21,077 nucleotides of DNA from Stentor coeruleus. Its lineage: Eukaryota > Ciliophora > Heterotrichea > Heterotrichida > Stentoridae. The notes beneath the pieces are model-generated. The model did no database searches. It was not told the DNA's origin and saw only the letters and a list, made by a program, of their open reading frames with translations. Both the position numbers and the translations under genes were made by a program. Positions 8,801-17,245 of the stretch are shown here, in pieces (position 1 is the first letter of the stretch; every line of letters starts with the position of its first letter). The stretch spans positions 1 to 21,077 of the forward strand of contig MPUH01001206.1 in assembly GCA_001970955.1 (NCBI GenBank), in the 5' to 3' direction.

Positions 8801-11800
8801 AATTATATGGAATACGCATATGAAAAGACTTTTCTGTCTTGTAAACTCAGCAATATCCAAAAATGAACCCGTTTTACTTGTTGGTGAAACTGGATGTGGG
8901 AAAACATCAATCTGTCAAGCCCTTGCTGAACATTATATAAAACCACTACGGATACTTAACTGCCATCAACATACAGAAACTTCAGATTTTATAGGCAGTC
9001 TTCGTCCAGTAAGAAACAAATCTTTACTTATCTCATCATTATTAACAGATCTAAGTCCATATATACCAGAAATATCCTCATATACATTAGAAGATATTTT
9101 TATAAAACTTCAAAGCTTAGAACTTCCATTAGACACATTATTTTTATTATCACAAAGATTGAAAAAAGCTATGACGCTTTTTGAATGGGTTGATGGACCA
9201 TTGGTTCAAGCTTTTATTCAAGGTGAGTATTTTTTAATTGATGAAATTTCTTTAGCTGATGATAGTGTTCTTGAAAGGCTTAATAGTGTTTTAGAAAGTG
9301 AAAGAAAACTTTTAATACCAGAAAAAGCAGTTGAAGTTGTTGAGGATGTTGGGGAAAGTGGTAGTGAAAAAAGTGCAGGGAAAATACAAGTGACAGGGTC
9401 TGAAGAAATGGAAGCTCATGAAGGGTTTCAGATATTTGGGACTATGAATCCAGGAGGTGATTATGGGAAAAAAGAACTCTCCCCAGCATTGCGGAACAGG
9501 TTTACAGAAATCTGGGTTGCTATTTCTATAGAAGACATGAGAGAAATTGTTAGTAAAAAAACAGAAAACCATAAAGAACTTATGAGTTTTATAGAAAACT
9601 ACAACAAAACAGCAAGGGTTGGACTTTCTCTTAGAGATGCTCTAACATGTGCTGATTTCATGAATAAACATATCTCCCCTAATAGTTTATGGGAAGGTCT
9701 TGCTTTAGTCCTCCCAACTGAATCTCTCCCTAATCTCCCTCAAAATTATGTTGTAACTTCATCTCAAGGACTATTCGGCATATCCCCATATTATGTTTCA
9801 TGTTCTAATACAGTTTCTATACCATATTCATTTCAAGGACCTCAAGTACTTAAAAATTTATATAGTCTTCTTAGAGCTATGATGCTATCAAAAGCAATTT
9901 TACTTGAAGGACCACCTGGAGTTGGGAAAACTAGTATTATTGAAGCTTTAGGTAAAGTGTTAGAAATTCCAGTTGTTAGGGTGAATTTAAGTGAAGAAAC
10001 TGATCTTATTGACCTTTTAGGATGTGATTTACCTTCGGGGGATAAGTTTGAATGGTGTGATGGGGTACTTTTAAATGCTGTGAAAACTGGGAAGTGGCTG
10101 ATTTTAGATGAACTTAATTTATGTCCACAACAAGTTATTGAAGGGCTTAATGCACTTTTAGATCATAGAGCTACGGTTTTTATACCAGAAATCAATCAAG
10201 AAGTCAAATGCGCTGCGGGGTTCAGGCTTTTTGCTGCACAGAATCCTGTAAGCCAGGGTGGTGGCCGTAAAGGTTTACCAAAAAGTTTTTTGAATCGATT
10301 TACTAAAATTTACATGCACGATTTAGGACAAGAAGATTATTTAGCTATATTAAACAACTTATTCGGTATTGAAAACAATGATCAAATTATTAAAATGAGC
10401 CTGGGTTTAAAAACGGGCCTTGACGGCCCATGGGAATTCAACTTAAGAGATATGCTCAGATGGAAAGAAGGAGGCAAAATCGAAGTTTTATATTATTCAA
10501 GACTAAGGACTCAAACCCAAAAGGAAATCTTTACTCAAATTTACAACAAATCCTTTAGTCAAGAATTCATAACACCTAATCCACCTTTTTATAGAATTCT
10601 TCATCAAGCTATATTTTTAAGTGAAAAATCTTTTCCTATATCAGAAATTGAAGAAGAACTTATACCAAAACAATTAAAAGTATTAAAAGATTTCTGTGAT
10701 ATTATATACAATTCTTGGCCTGTACTTTTAGTTGGTAGTAAAGGTTGTGGTAAAAGGACTATAATAAAAATCGCAAGTAAGATTTTTGGTGCTGAACTCA
10801 TCCAGTATTCTCTAAGTGCAAACAGTGATTCAGGTACTCTTCTAGGAAGCTTCGAACAAAGCGAAAATGGGAAATTCGAATGGTTTGAAAGCAGTTTGAT
10901 TAGAGCTGTAAAAACTGGACAATGGGTGTTACTTAAAAACTGTAATAAATGCCCAGCAGCTGTACTTGATAGAATAAACTCATTATTAGAACCTGGAGGA
11001 CAATTACTTATAAATGAAAGAGGACTTGTAAATGGTCAAAGTTATGTTGTATACCCACATCCGAATTTTAGAATAATTTTTTCTTATAATCCAATGATTG
11101 GTGAAGTATCAAGAGCATTAAGAAATAGATGTGTTGAAATTTTTATGGATGCTGAATATTCATATATGGATTTTTGTAGAATTTATCCTTTATCTTATGA
11201 TGAGTATGAAAGTGTTAAAGAAAATTCTATAACAGAATTAGCGAAATGGAAATATTTAGCTGAAGTTTGTGATAGGAAAAAAGCTTATGAGATTGTGTAT
11301 AATAAAGGGTATTGTTTTATGGAATGTGAGAATGAGAAAATTTTTGAACCTTTGAAGAGTATGTTGATAGACCCTTTGAGAGGATATTTTAATGAGGATT
11401 CTTGGTTTTTGATAAGAAATGGAGGCATTGATGAGGCAAAAGAATGTTTTATGAGTAATGGATGTGTTGCTGATATGGAAGATAGAATGAGATATGTTGG
11501 GATTAATAAGGGTGTTGAAGTTTTTAAGGATTTAAAGGTTGAGAATGTGCATTTCCCTGTTTTGAATTGTTTGGATGAGTTGAAATTTTATATTGAAATG
11601 TCTTTGATTGTATCTAAAAAGTTCATGAAATTAGAAAGAATTGAAGATTTAACTGGGTATTGGTATTTGATGAAATGCCAGAAACCTTATAGTAGATATA
11701 AATATAGTAAAAGACTTCCTCAAGATATACAAGAACCATCTCCTATTGATCAAGGATTACTTTGTTCATGGAAAAATAGACTTTCGAGCCATGTTCAATA

Positions 11801-14800
11801 CCCTTATGATAGAATTGATAAAGCTCAGAAACTTTTGACGGTATTTGAGTTTAATTGTATTATGAATGGCAAAGATATTGGAATAGGAGTTGGAAGAAAA
11901 GTGATTAAAGTTATTGATGAAGACTTTAACGAAAAGGAAATCGGTATTTTAGCTTCAAAAGAAAATTATCAAAGTGAAGAAAGGCTTTACCTAGAAGAAG
12001 TAGCAGATTGTTATGAGCAAGTTCTTTTTAAATATCTGATAACTTGTATGGATAACAATAAAGATTCTGATTTAAGTCTTAATTTCTATCCCAAAAGCTA
12101 CCTTATGGCTTTATGGATACACAAACAACCTAAATCAAGTTTAAGAGAAATAACTTTACCAATACTCAAAGCACCAACATCAGGATATGTAGACTTTTTA
12201 AATATATATGAAACTATGAAAGACTGTACAATAATAGATGCTCCAAAATACTGGAGTATAGCTACAAACATGCTTAAATGGCCAAAGGTTCAAGAAACTT
12301 CATATCTTCCAACAATTTATCTTGACGACTTATCTCAAGAACTTGAAAAAACATGCGAAACCGACCAGTTCATTATAAAATTCTTAAAACTTTCAAGAAT
12401 CCTAGGACTTGGGATTTGGCTTTATAAACTTTATATAAAAATCAATATTGACCCATGTACAATTCATTCTGATTTACAAGATGATTATATAAAAATCATG
12501 CAGATTGTAGAGAAAAATATCAAAATACGAATGGATTATCATAATTTTAGGATGGGGTATTATTGGGAAAATGAACTTATAAAATATTATAGGAAAGTAT
12601 TACAAACCACACAAGAAAAAGCTAAAAAAAATTCTATAAAAGTAAGAAAGCCAGAACCGGATAGCGGCAAATTTATAGAATATGTTAAAAATCTTCCATC
12701 TTATGCTAGATTATGTACTTTATTCTCACAAGATATGAATAAAGAAAGTATTAGTTTTTTACAACAATTACTTCAGTCTCTAATACAAAATGTTGGGAAA
12801 TTTAAAACAACTCTTAGTTTACCTTTGATGGAATCTTTGCATTTGATGTTATTTAGTTTGAATACTTTAACAAGAAATGATAGGGTTTATGAAAAATTCC
12901 CTATTGAGTTAAATGATTTCCCTGATGTACTTATTAAAGCACACCTTTTCGCTAAGCATGATTTTGTAGAAAGTTTATGTAAAAGGATTAAAGATGCTAT
13001 ACAGAAACCAACAAATCCTGAAAAGAAAATGCAAGTTATTGAAATTAAAGAAAGTCGTACAGTCCATACGGTTGGTGAAAAAGATCGAAACACAAACGAA
13101 AAAGATATCGAAGAAGAAGAAAAAAGGCAAGTGGCAAAAGTTTTCCCTACATACAGTGAAGAAAAAGCTTGGTCACAAGTTGTTTTAAAGCAACGAAATG
13201 ATATTGTTCAGATTCTCTATGACTGGGAATTCTCATGTGGAAACCATCCTCAAGAGCTTGAAAAAAAGTTCTTATCTTATCTTTCTTATAACTACCCTGG
13301 CTGTTCTTTACATACATCTTTAGAAGTTCATATTCGGTGTTGTTTAAAACATTATGATAAAAATATTGATCTGTTTAATTTCTATAAAGATCCAAACCCA
13401 GGAGAAATCATGAGATCATATACACCATTAATAAATTTAGCAGAAAGACTTCATGAGTTATCTTTATTATTTCCTGAACATGCTGTACTTCAAGATTTAC
13501 AAATGCTTGTGTATAGGGTTTTAAAAAGACCATTATTTACAACACCTTTAATGCAGTTTGTATCAGCAATAAATATTATAGTAAAAAAAACTGAAGACTG
13601 GGAAAATTTCGCCCATGAAGGAATATCAATGAAAAAACATATTTCTGAAATATATTCAGTATTAAGGAAGTATCAAGAATTAGAGTTGAAATCATGGGAA
13701 GGAATATTAGAGTCATATAAAAGAGGAGCTGTAGAAAAAGATTCTAAGCTCTGGGCTAGGCTTATGAGAGTTATTTTTGTTGAAAAGGCTGCAGAAAAAC
13801 CTTTATTTGAAGCTTTGGATATGTATATGAGAAGTTCAACTTTAGGGGTATTTGATTTTCGTCTTTCTTTACTTAAGTCTTTAATCCCAATGGTTTTACC
13901 AGAACAAAGATTATCGATTTATCATATCTCTAGTTATTATGGATATTTCAAACAGAAATATGAGAGTATTTTCAGTCAGCATAAAGAAGAAGCACAAAAC
14001 AGATTAAAAGAAATATTACAAGTAGCAAAATACAAAATGTCGAATTACCTTTTATGGAAAGATACTACAAATAAATCCCATAAACAGTTGAATTCAATGA
14101 TAAACTCATACAAAAATGTTTTAAAAATGTCTTTTGAAAAAGAAGTTCTAGAAAAGCATTGGTTTGGATATGAAATTAACGTTATTGAAGAGAAAATAAA
14201 AGTATATGATGAAGAAAATGATGGGAATATATATGAGGATTTATGTACAGAGATTTTTCAAAGACTAAAAGATTTAAAAGACTTATCAGAGCAGGGGGGT
14301 AAAAGATTAGCTTTAGCTGATTTGATGAAGGAGTTGAAAAATTTAGGTTTTTCCCCATATTTCAAAAAATGGGATGATAGTTGTATATATGAATTACCAA
14401 TATTAAACCCTCCAAATGATGCAGATATTGAAAAAGCTGAAAAATATTTTTATGGATGTGTCGATAAGCTTAATGTTTTACAGTTTAGTTGGGGGAAAAA
14501 CCATGACTTACTTCATGAAGATAAAGAAAGGTGTTTTGGTTTCGTAACTGATTGTGTGCATAAACTTATGACAATAAGAGTCCAGCTCGCTAATGAATTC
14601 AATGAATATTACAAATCACTTGAACTCCCACAAAATTTAACTTCATTATTAAATGAAATCAAAACTTTCATAGAAAACTCTTTATTCACTGAATGGCAAA
14701 ACTCTTTAGCTACTAGTTCCCCTTTACCAAAATTCAGCACTTTTGCTATAACAAATACTCTTTTAGATCTACAATCAGCTTATAATTCTCTTAAATCCTT

Positions 14801-17054
14801 ATCAGAACTTCCAAATCAAACACAAAAATCTTTATCATACATAGAACTTCTTCCTAATATCCCAATAACAAAATTCTCATCTTCAACAATACAAAACTAT
14901 AAATCCTTAGGCAAGCTTGCATATATCCTTCTTTCTATATTCCTTTCTCTTTTTACCCAAGGTTTTTGTATCCCACCAGAAGAACAATCAGAAAAATCAG
15001 GTGAAGATGGTACAGGCCTCGGCCAAGGCCGAGGAGAAAAAAACATAACTAATGAACTTGAAGATGAGGAACAATTTGGAGAAAAAGCTTCACAAGAAGA
15101 AAACTCTGAAAATAGTCAAGAGGAAGATAAAAATGAAGAAGCTTTTGATTTTAAAGAAGATTTTAAAGAAGATGAAGAAAGAAGTGCTAATGAAAGTGAA
15201 GGGGAAGATAGACTTGGTGAAGCTGAAGGTAATGAAGAACTTATGGATAAAGATCAAGAGGTTAGAGATGGTGAAGGTGAAGTTAGGGAGACTGCAAATC
15301 CTGAGAAAACTGATGAACAAGATATGAGAGAAGGGATTTTACCTGAAGATAGAACTGGGGATATTGAAGATTTTGAAATGCAAGGAAGAGAAAGTGAAGA
15401 AGATGACGAAGAAGGTGAAGAAAGTGAAAAAAGCGAAGAAAATGATGAGAAAAGCGATGAAATGATGGATGTGGATAAAAAAGACCAAGAAAGTTCTGAG
15501 GATGAAAACATGTCTGAAGAAAATGCTAAGGATCAAGATGAAGAAATGAAAGATATGGAAAAAGATGAGGAGAAAGTAGGTGAGGAAGAAAAAGATGAAG
15601 AAGAAAAACGTTTAGAAGAATTCAAAAGTAGGGAGCAAGTTAAATATGACCAAAGCGCATATGGTAATGAAGACTTACCATCAAATACTGAGAAAATGCA
15701 AGAAGGTGGAGAAAGTACAGAAAAACAAGGATCAGGAGAAAACATAATCTCAAAACTTAAAAATGATTGGAGTGCAGCTCCTCAAAAAGCTAGTGAAGTC
15801 GGGCCTAAATCAGAAAAAGCTGACCAAGCCACACTTTTTGACATACAAATAGTCAGATCATCAGATCAACCTCAAGGTCCAGAAGATCCTTCGTTATACT
15901 CATTCAATGAATCACATCCTGACATAGCTCAAGCACCAAGTTTAAACAACCCAAGTGAAGTTCCTGACTTTTCAGCTAAAAACATCCAAGAAACTTTAAT
16001 TGAGCAAGCTAAACAAAAAGATAATCTTGATCAAGCAAATCCATCAACTGATAATGCTCCACATAAACCAGAAGATATTCCAATGCAACCATTTTATGAA
16101 ATGTATACTTTTAAAGAGCATCTTGTTGCTTATAGTTCTAAACCAATACAAGGTTCATTACCTAATATAAAACCTCAAGTATGTGAAGATTATGAAATTT
16201 TACAAATCCCAGGGTTGAGTTTAAATACTGAAGAATGGTTAATGTTAGAAAAAGATACCCATCAAATATCATGTGATTTATGTGAACAGTTAAGAATAAT
16301 CCTTGAACCAACTAAAGCTAGAAGTCTTAAAGGGGATTATAAATCAGGTAAGAGAATTAATATGAAAAAAGTTATCGCGTATATAGCGAGTTCATTTAGA
16401 AAAGATAAAATTTGGCTTAGGAGGACTAGGGAAACTGGTAGAGAATATCAAGTACTTATTGCAATTGATGATTCTTTTAGTATGAATCAACATGGTTTAG
16501 GTATTATAGCGAAAAAAGGCTTAGCTGCTATAGCACAAGCACTTAATAAATTAGAAGTTGGAGAATTAGCTGTAGCGGCAATACGGTCAGGACTTACCTT
16601 GTTACACAATTTTACTTCAAGTTTTACTGCAGAAAATGGCGCTTATGTTCTTTCTGAACTTACTTTTCAATATGGACGTGAAGCTGGAAATGATCTTTCA
16701 TATACAAATTTTGTTACTCAAAGTCAAGTATTTTTAGCAAAACATGGGTCAAATGATTTACAGTTGGTTATTATTATATCAGATGGAAGGTTAAATAAAA
16801 ATAAAGTTAGGCCTTGTTTAAGGAAAAGTCAAGGAATATTTTATTTGTTTGTTATTGTGGATAACTCAGAAAGTTCGATTATGAATATGAAAAGTACTGT
16901 TGTGGAGAAAGTTGAGGGGAAAAATAAGGTGAAAGTTTATCCGTATTTAGAAGATTTTCCTTTTGAGTATTATGTGGTGGTACAAAGTCCTGAGTTGTTG
17001 GTAAGAGTGCTTGCGGATATTACGAAACAGTGGTTTGAGTTGATGAGGAGTTAA
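5811..17054 (+). CDS. MDN1: midasin (Mdn1/Rea1), dynein-like AAA ATPase of 60S ribosome assembly
   Basis: 3747 aa in one uninterrupted frame. Midasin is a nuclear mechano-enzyme that remodels pre-60S particles; its MIDAS domain engages the UBL domains of Ytm1 and Rsa4 so they can be pulled off. Six AAA modules are visible by Walker A: GPPSSGKS 41-48, GETGCGKT 354-361, GPTSSGKT 739-746, GETGCGKT 1025-1032, GPPGVGKT 1367-1374 and GSKGCGKR 1642-1649. Walker B acidic pairs are E503/E504, D806/E807, D1144/E1145 and D1433/E1434 in AAA2-5. AAA1 has LLFEN (106-110) and AAA6 has LLKN (1707-1710), so both look inactive. AAA2 carries a long helical insert. A helical linker (about 1850-3050), an Asp/Glu-rich tract (about 3057-3280) and a C-terminal MIDAS/VWA domain (D3553, S3555, S3557; ISDGR with D3658) follow. 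Yeast and human proteins are about 4900 and 5600 aa, so this one is short, mainly in the linker. In-frame TAA at 5781 makes ATG 5811 the first start. Confidence 0.97.
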   Translation: MSCRKRAKIERKVYKTTEKVTSSLFKLNSCLPLSYGICILGPPSSGKSALFDIWSQEHGKDLLTVHIDSSVDSKNLIGTYVCGETPGEFIWKTGILTYAVTSGKWLLFENLDRMGDDVLALLSNLIRTNRLEIPNKNDRSQDDFKDKELGRSSIIPADGFKILATCTKPLDESSCFITINIVEFNVKELWDIRPGSLITEEFAGVFSDIHTQMGLLPGRELVTGDWEKLIKRSSWQIERIYGRKGIVNGLLTENCKENILIECLCVYSGIRDPQAVLEKITSILGLDAKSSEAFVQNRVIRVLRKEHTMEIGISPSLKVKNSIQEGLSLNAYSLKIIEKISSCVAFGESPLLVGETGCGKTSFVQFLAKFMDVKLYVHNLSQASDPSDIVGGFKPIAVSTLLMPIITYFFKTLPKISDNSVNSAVKSGIQHAFRKKNWEKCVSLLDVAVCELEKIYPSDKKVRKLWDKVQDVKRKLKNSQFAFQFVEGSLVKAMKEGSWVLLEEINLAEEEVLERLHSVLEGKGIHLIEKGEIHSVQASSGFRLFGCMNPGKQVGKKELPQSLRSKFTEILVPEMEKFEDVLEVVRFYLEGKADRRTMENIVNFYLEVRKLSKEGLIEDGCGRCPQYSMRTLCRSLRYALEFSHHYSFSVSLYNGIKVFFETPLKGSLDSLLQKLTPAPTHPQPSIEKSHLNIQGSFHERGPKSLFEDPHFILTPSVKKNLTVLSRAVIYQNNSVLLEGPTSSGKTSMVKYLAGLLGHEFVRINNHEHTDIEEYIGSYVSDSHGRLVFCEGPLVKAVRHGHFLVLDELNLAPSEVLEALNRLLDDNHELFITETQETVKPHKNFRLFATQNPTSYAGRKELSKAFRNRFVEMFVPELPDDELIKILEIKGRLAPSYALVLINIMRDLQRQRQQTRAFLGRHGFITIRDLLKIAKREPMGYEELAHFAYMVLAERLRSDEEKKLVQEVIEKHCKKAKIDIVAFYDKYFDNNYKKQVDTIIWNTHMKRLFCLVNSAISKNEPVLLVGETGCGKTSICQALAEHYIKPLRILNCHQHTETSDFIGSLRPVRNKSLLISSLLTDLSPYIPEISSYTLEDIFIKLQSLELPLDTLFLLSQRLKKAMTLFEWVDGPLVQAFIQGEYFLIDEISLADDSVLERLNSVLESERKLLIPEKAVEVVEDVGESGSEKSAGKIQVTGSEEMEAHEGFQIFGTMNPGGDYGKKELSPALRNRFTEIWVAISIEDMREIVSKKTENHKELMSFIENYNKTARVGLSLRDALTCADFMNKHISPNSLWEGLALVLPTESLPNLPQNYVVTSSQGLFGISPYYVSCSNTVSIPYSFQGPQVLKNLYSLLRAMMLSKAILLEGPPGVGKTSIIEALGKVLEIPVVRVNLSEETDLIDLLGCDLPSGDKFEWCDGVLLNAVKTGKWLILDELNLCPQQVIEGLNALLDHRATVFIPEINQEVKCAAGFRLFAAQNPVSQGGGRKGLPKSFLNRFTKIYMHDLGQEDYLAILNNLFGIENNDQIIKMSLGLKTGLDGPWEFNLRDMLRWKEGGKIEVLYYSRLRTQTQKEIFTQIYNKSFSQEFITPNPPFYRILHQAIFLSEKSFPISEIEEELIPKQLKVLKDFCDIIYNSWPVLLVGSKGCGKRTIIKIASKIFGAELIQYSLSANSDSGTLLGSFEQSENGKFEWFESSLIRAVKTGQWVLLKNCNKCPAAVLDRINSLLEPGGQLLINERGLVNGQSYVVYPHPNFRIIFSYNPMIGEVSRALRNRCVEIFMDAEYSYMDFCRIYPLSYDEYESVKENSITELAKWKYLAEVCDRKKAYEIVYNKGYCFMECENEKIFEPLKSMLIDPLRGYFNEDSWFLIRNGGIDEAKECFMSNGCVADMEDRMRYVGINKGVEVFKDLKVENVHFPVLNCLDELKFYIEMSLIVSKKFMKLERIEDLTGYWYLMKCQKPYSRYKYSKRLPQDIQEPSPIDQGLLCSWKNRLSSHVQYPYDRIDKAQKLLTVFEFNCIMNGKDIGIGVGRKVIKVIDEDFNEKEIGILASKENYQSEERLYLEEVADCYEQVLFKYLITCMDNNKDSDLSLNFYPKSYLMALWIHKQPKSSLREITLPILKAPTSGYVDFLNIYETMKDCTIIDAPKYWSIATNMLKWPKVQETSYLPTIYLDDLSQELEKTCETDQFIIKFLKLSRILGLGIWLYKLYIKINIDPCTIHSDLQDDYIKIMQIVEKNIKIRMDYHNFRMGYYWENELIKYYRKVLQTTQEKAKKNSIKVRKPEPDSGKFIEYVKNLPSYARLCTLFSQDMNKESISFLQQLLQSLIQNVGKFKTTLSLPLMESLHLMLFSLNTLTRNDRVYEKFPIELNDFPDVLIKAHLFAKHDFVESLCKRIKDAIQKPTNPEKKMQVIEIKESRTVHTVGEKDRNTNEKDIEEEEKRQVAKVFPTYSEEKAWSQVVLKQRNDIVQILYDWEFSCGNHPQELEKKFLSYLSYNYPGCSLHTSLEVHIRCCLKHYDKNIDLFNFYKDPNPGEIMRSYTPLINLAERLHELSLLFPEHAVLQDLQMLVYRVLKRPLFTTPLMQFVSAINIIVKKTEDWENFAHEGISMKKHISEIYSVLRKYQELELKSWEGILESYKRGAVEKDSKLWARLMRVIFVEKAAEKPLFEALDMYMRSSTLGVFDFRLSLLKSLIPMVLPEQRLSIYHISSYYGYFKQKYESIFSQHKEEAQNRLKEILQVAKYKMSNYLLWKDTTNKSHKQLNSMINSYKNVLKMSFEKEVLEKHWFGYEINVIEEKIKVYDEENDGNIYEDLCTEIFQRLKDLKDLSEQGGKRLALADLMKELKNLGFSPYFKKWDDSCIYELPILNPPNDADIEKAEKYFYGCVDKLNVLQFSWGKNHDLLHEDKERCFGFVTDCVHKLMTIRVQLANEFNEYYKSLELPQNLTSLLNEIKTFIENSLFTEWQNSLATSSPLPKFSTFAITNTLLDLQSAYNSLKSLSELPNQTQKSLSYIELLPNIPITKFSSSTIQNYKSLGKLAYILLSIFLSLFTQGFCIPPEEQSEKSGEDGTGLGQGRGEKNITNELEDEEQFGEKASQEENSENSQEEDKNEEAFDFKEDFKEDEERSANESEGEDRLGEAEGNEELMDKDQEVRDGEGEVRETANPEKTDEQDMREGILPEDRTGDIEDFEMQGRESEEDDEEGEESEKSEENDEKSDEMMDVDKKDQESSEDENMSEENAKDQDEEMKDMEKDEEKVGEEEKDEEEKRLEEFKSREQVKYDQSAYGNEDLPSNTEKMQEGGESTEKQGSGENIISKLKNDWSAAPQKASEVGPKSEKADQATLFDIQIVRSSDQPQGPEDPSLYSFNESHPDIAQAPSLNNPSEVPDFSAKNIQETLIEQAKQKDNLDQANPSTDNAPHKPEDIPMQPFYEMYTFKEHLVAYSSKPIQGSLPNIKPQVCEDYEILQIPGLSLNTEEWLMLEKDTHQISCDLCEQLRIILEPTKARSLKGDYKSGKRINMKKVIAYIASSFRKDKIWLRRTRETGREYQVLIAIDDSFSMNQHGLGIIAKKGLAAIAQALNKLEVGELAVAAIRSGLTLLHNFTSSFTAENGAYVLSELTFQYGREAGNDLSYTNFVTQSQVFLAKHGSNDLQLVIIISDGRLNKNKVRPCLRKSQGIFYLFVIVDNSESSIMNMKSTVVEKVEGKNKVKVYPYLEDFPFEYYVVVQSPELLVRVLADITKQWFELMRS
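15017..15034. repeat. GC-rich 8-bp inverted repeat inside midasin
   Basis: CCTCGGCC-AA-GGCCGAGG is a perfect 8-bp inverted repeat with a 2-nt centre, 16 of 18 bases G or C, in a very AT-rich gene. It lies in the coding region at the start of the acidic linker, where it encodes part of a Gly/Arg/Gln stretch. It could form a hairpin in DNA or mRNA. No function is known. Confidence 0.6.
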
Positions 17055-17245
17055 TTTTAGGGCACTTAGAAGTATTTATTAATAGTTTAAATACGTTATT
17101 GAATATTTTGTGATAATAAATATTAATGGTTTAAAGAAATGCACATAAAGATTAAGATTTATTTTATTTTTTGAAAGGAAAATTGTATAATAAAGTTGTA
17201 ACTTCAAACAATTCTATTCAAAAAACTAGAAAATTATATTTTATC
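17055..17245. other. convergent intergenic spacer
   Basis: 191 bp of AT-rich sequence between the stop codons of midasin (plus) and the EFR3-like gene (minus). It should carry both 3' ends. I see no gene, hairpin or repeat worth calling. Confidence 0.5.

Noticed and set aside
10416..10430. GGGCC-TTGAC-GGCCC inverted repeat in midasin AAA5
   Set aside because: A 5-bp stem inside a well-conserved coding region is easily chance.
15052..15745. Several Ser/Phe-rich minus-strand and Lys-rich plus-strand frames over the midasin acidic tract
   Set aside because: They arise from the purine-rich codons of the Asp/Glu tract and have no independent support.
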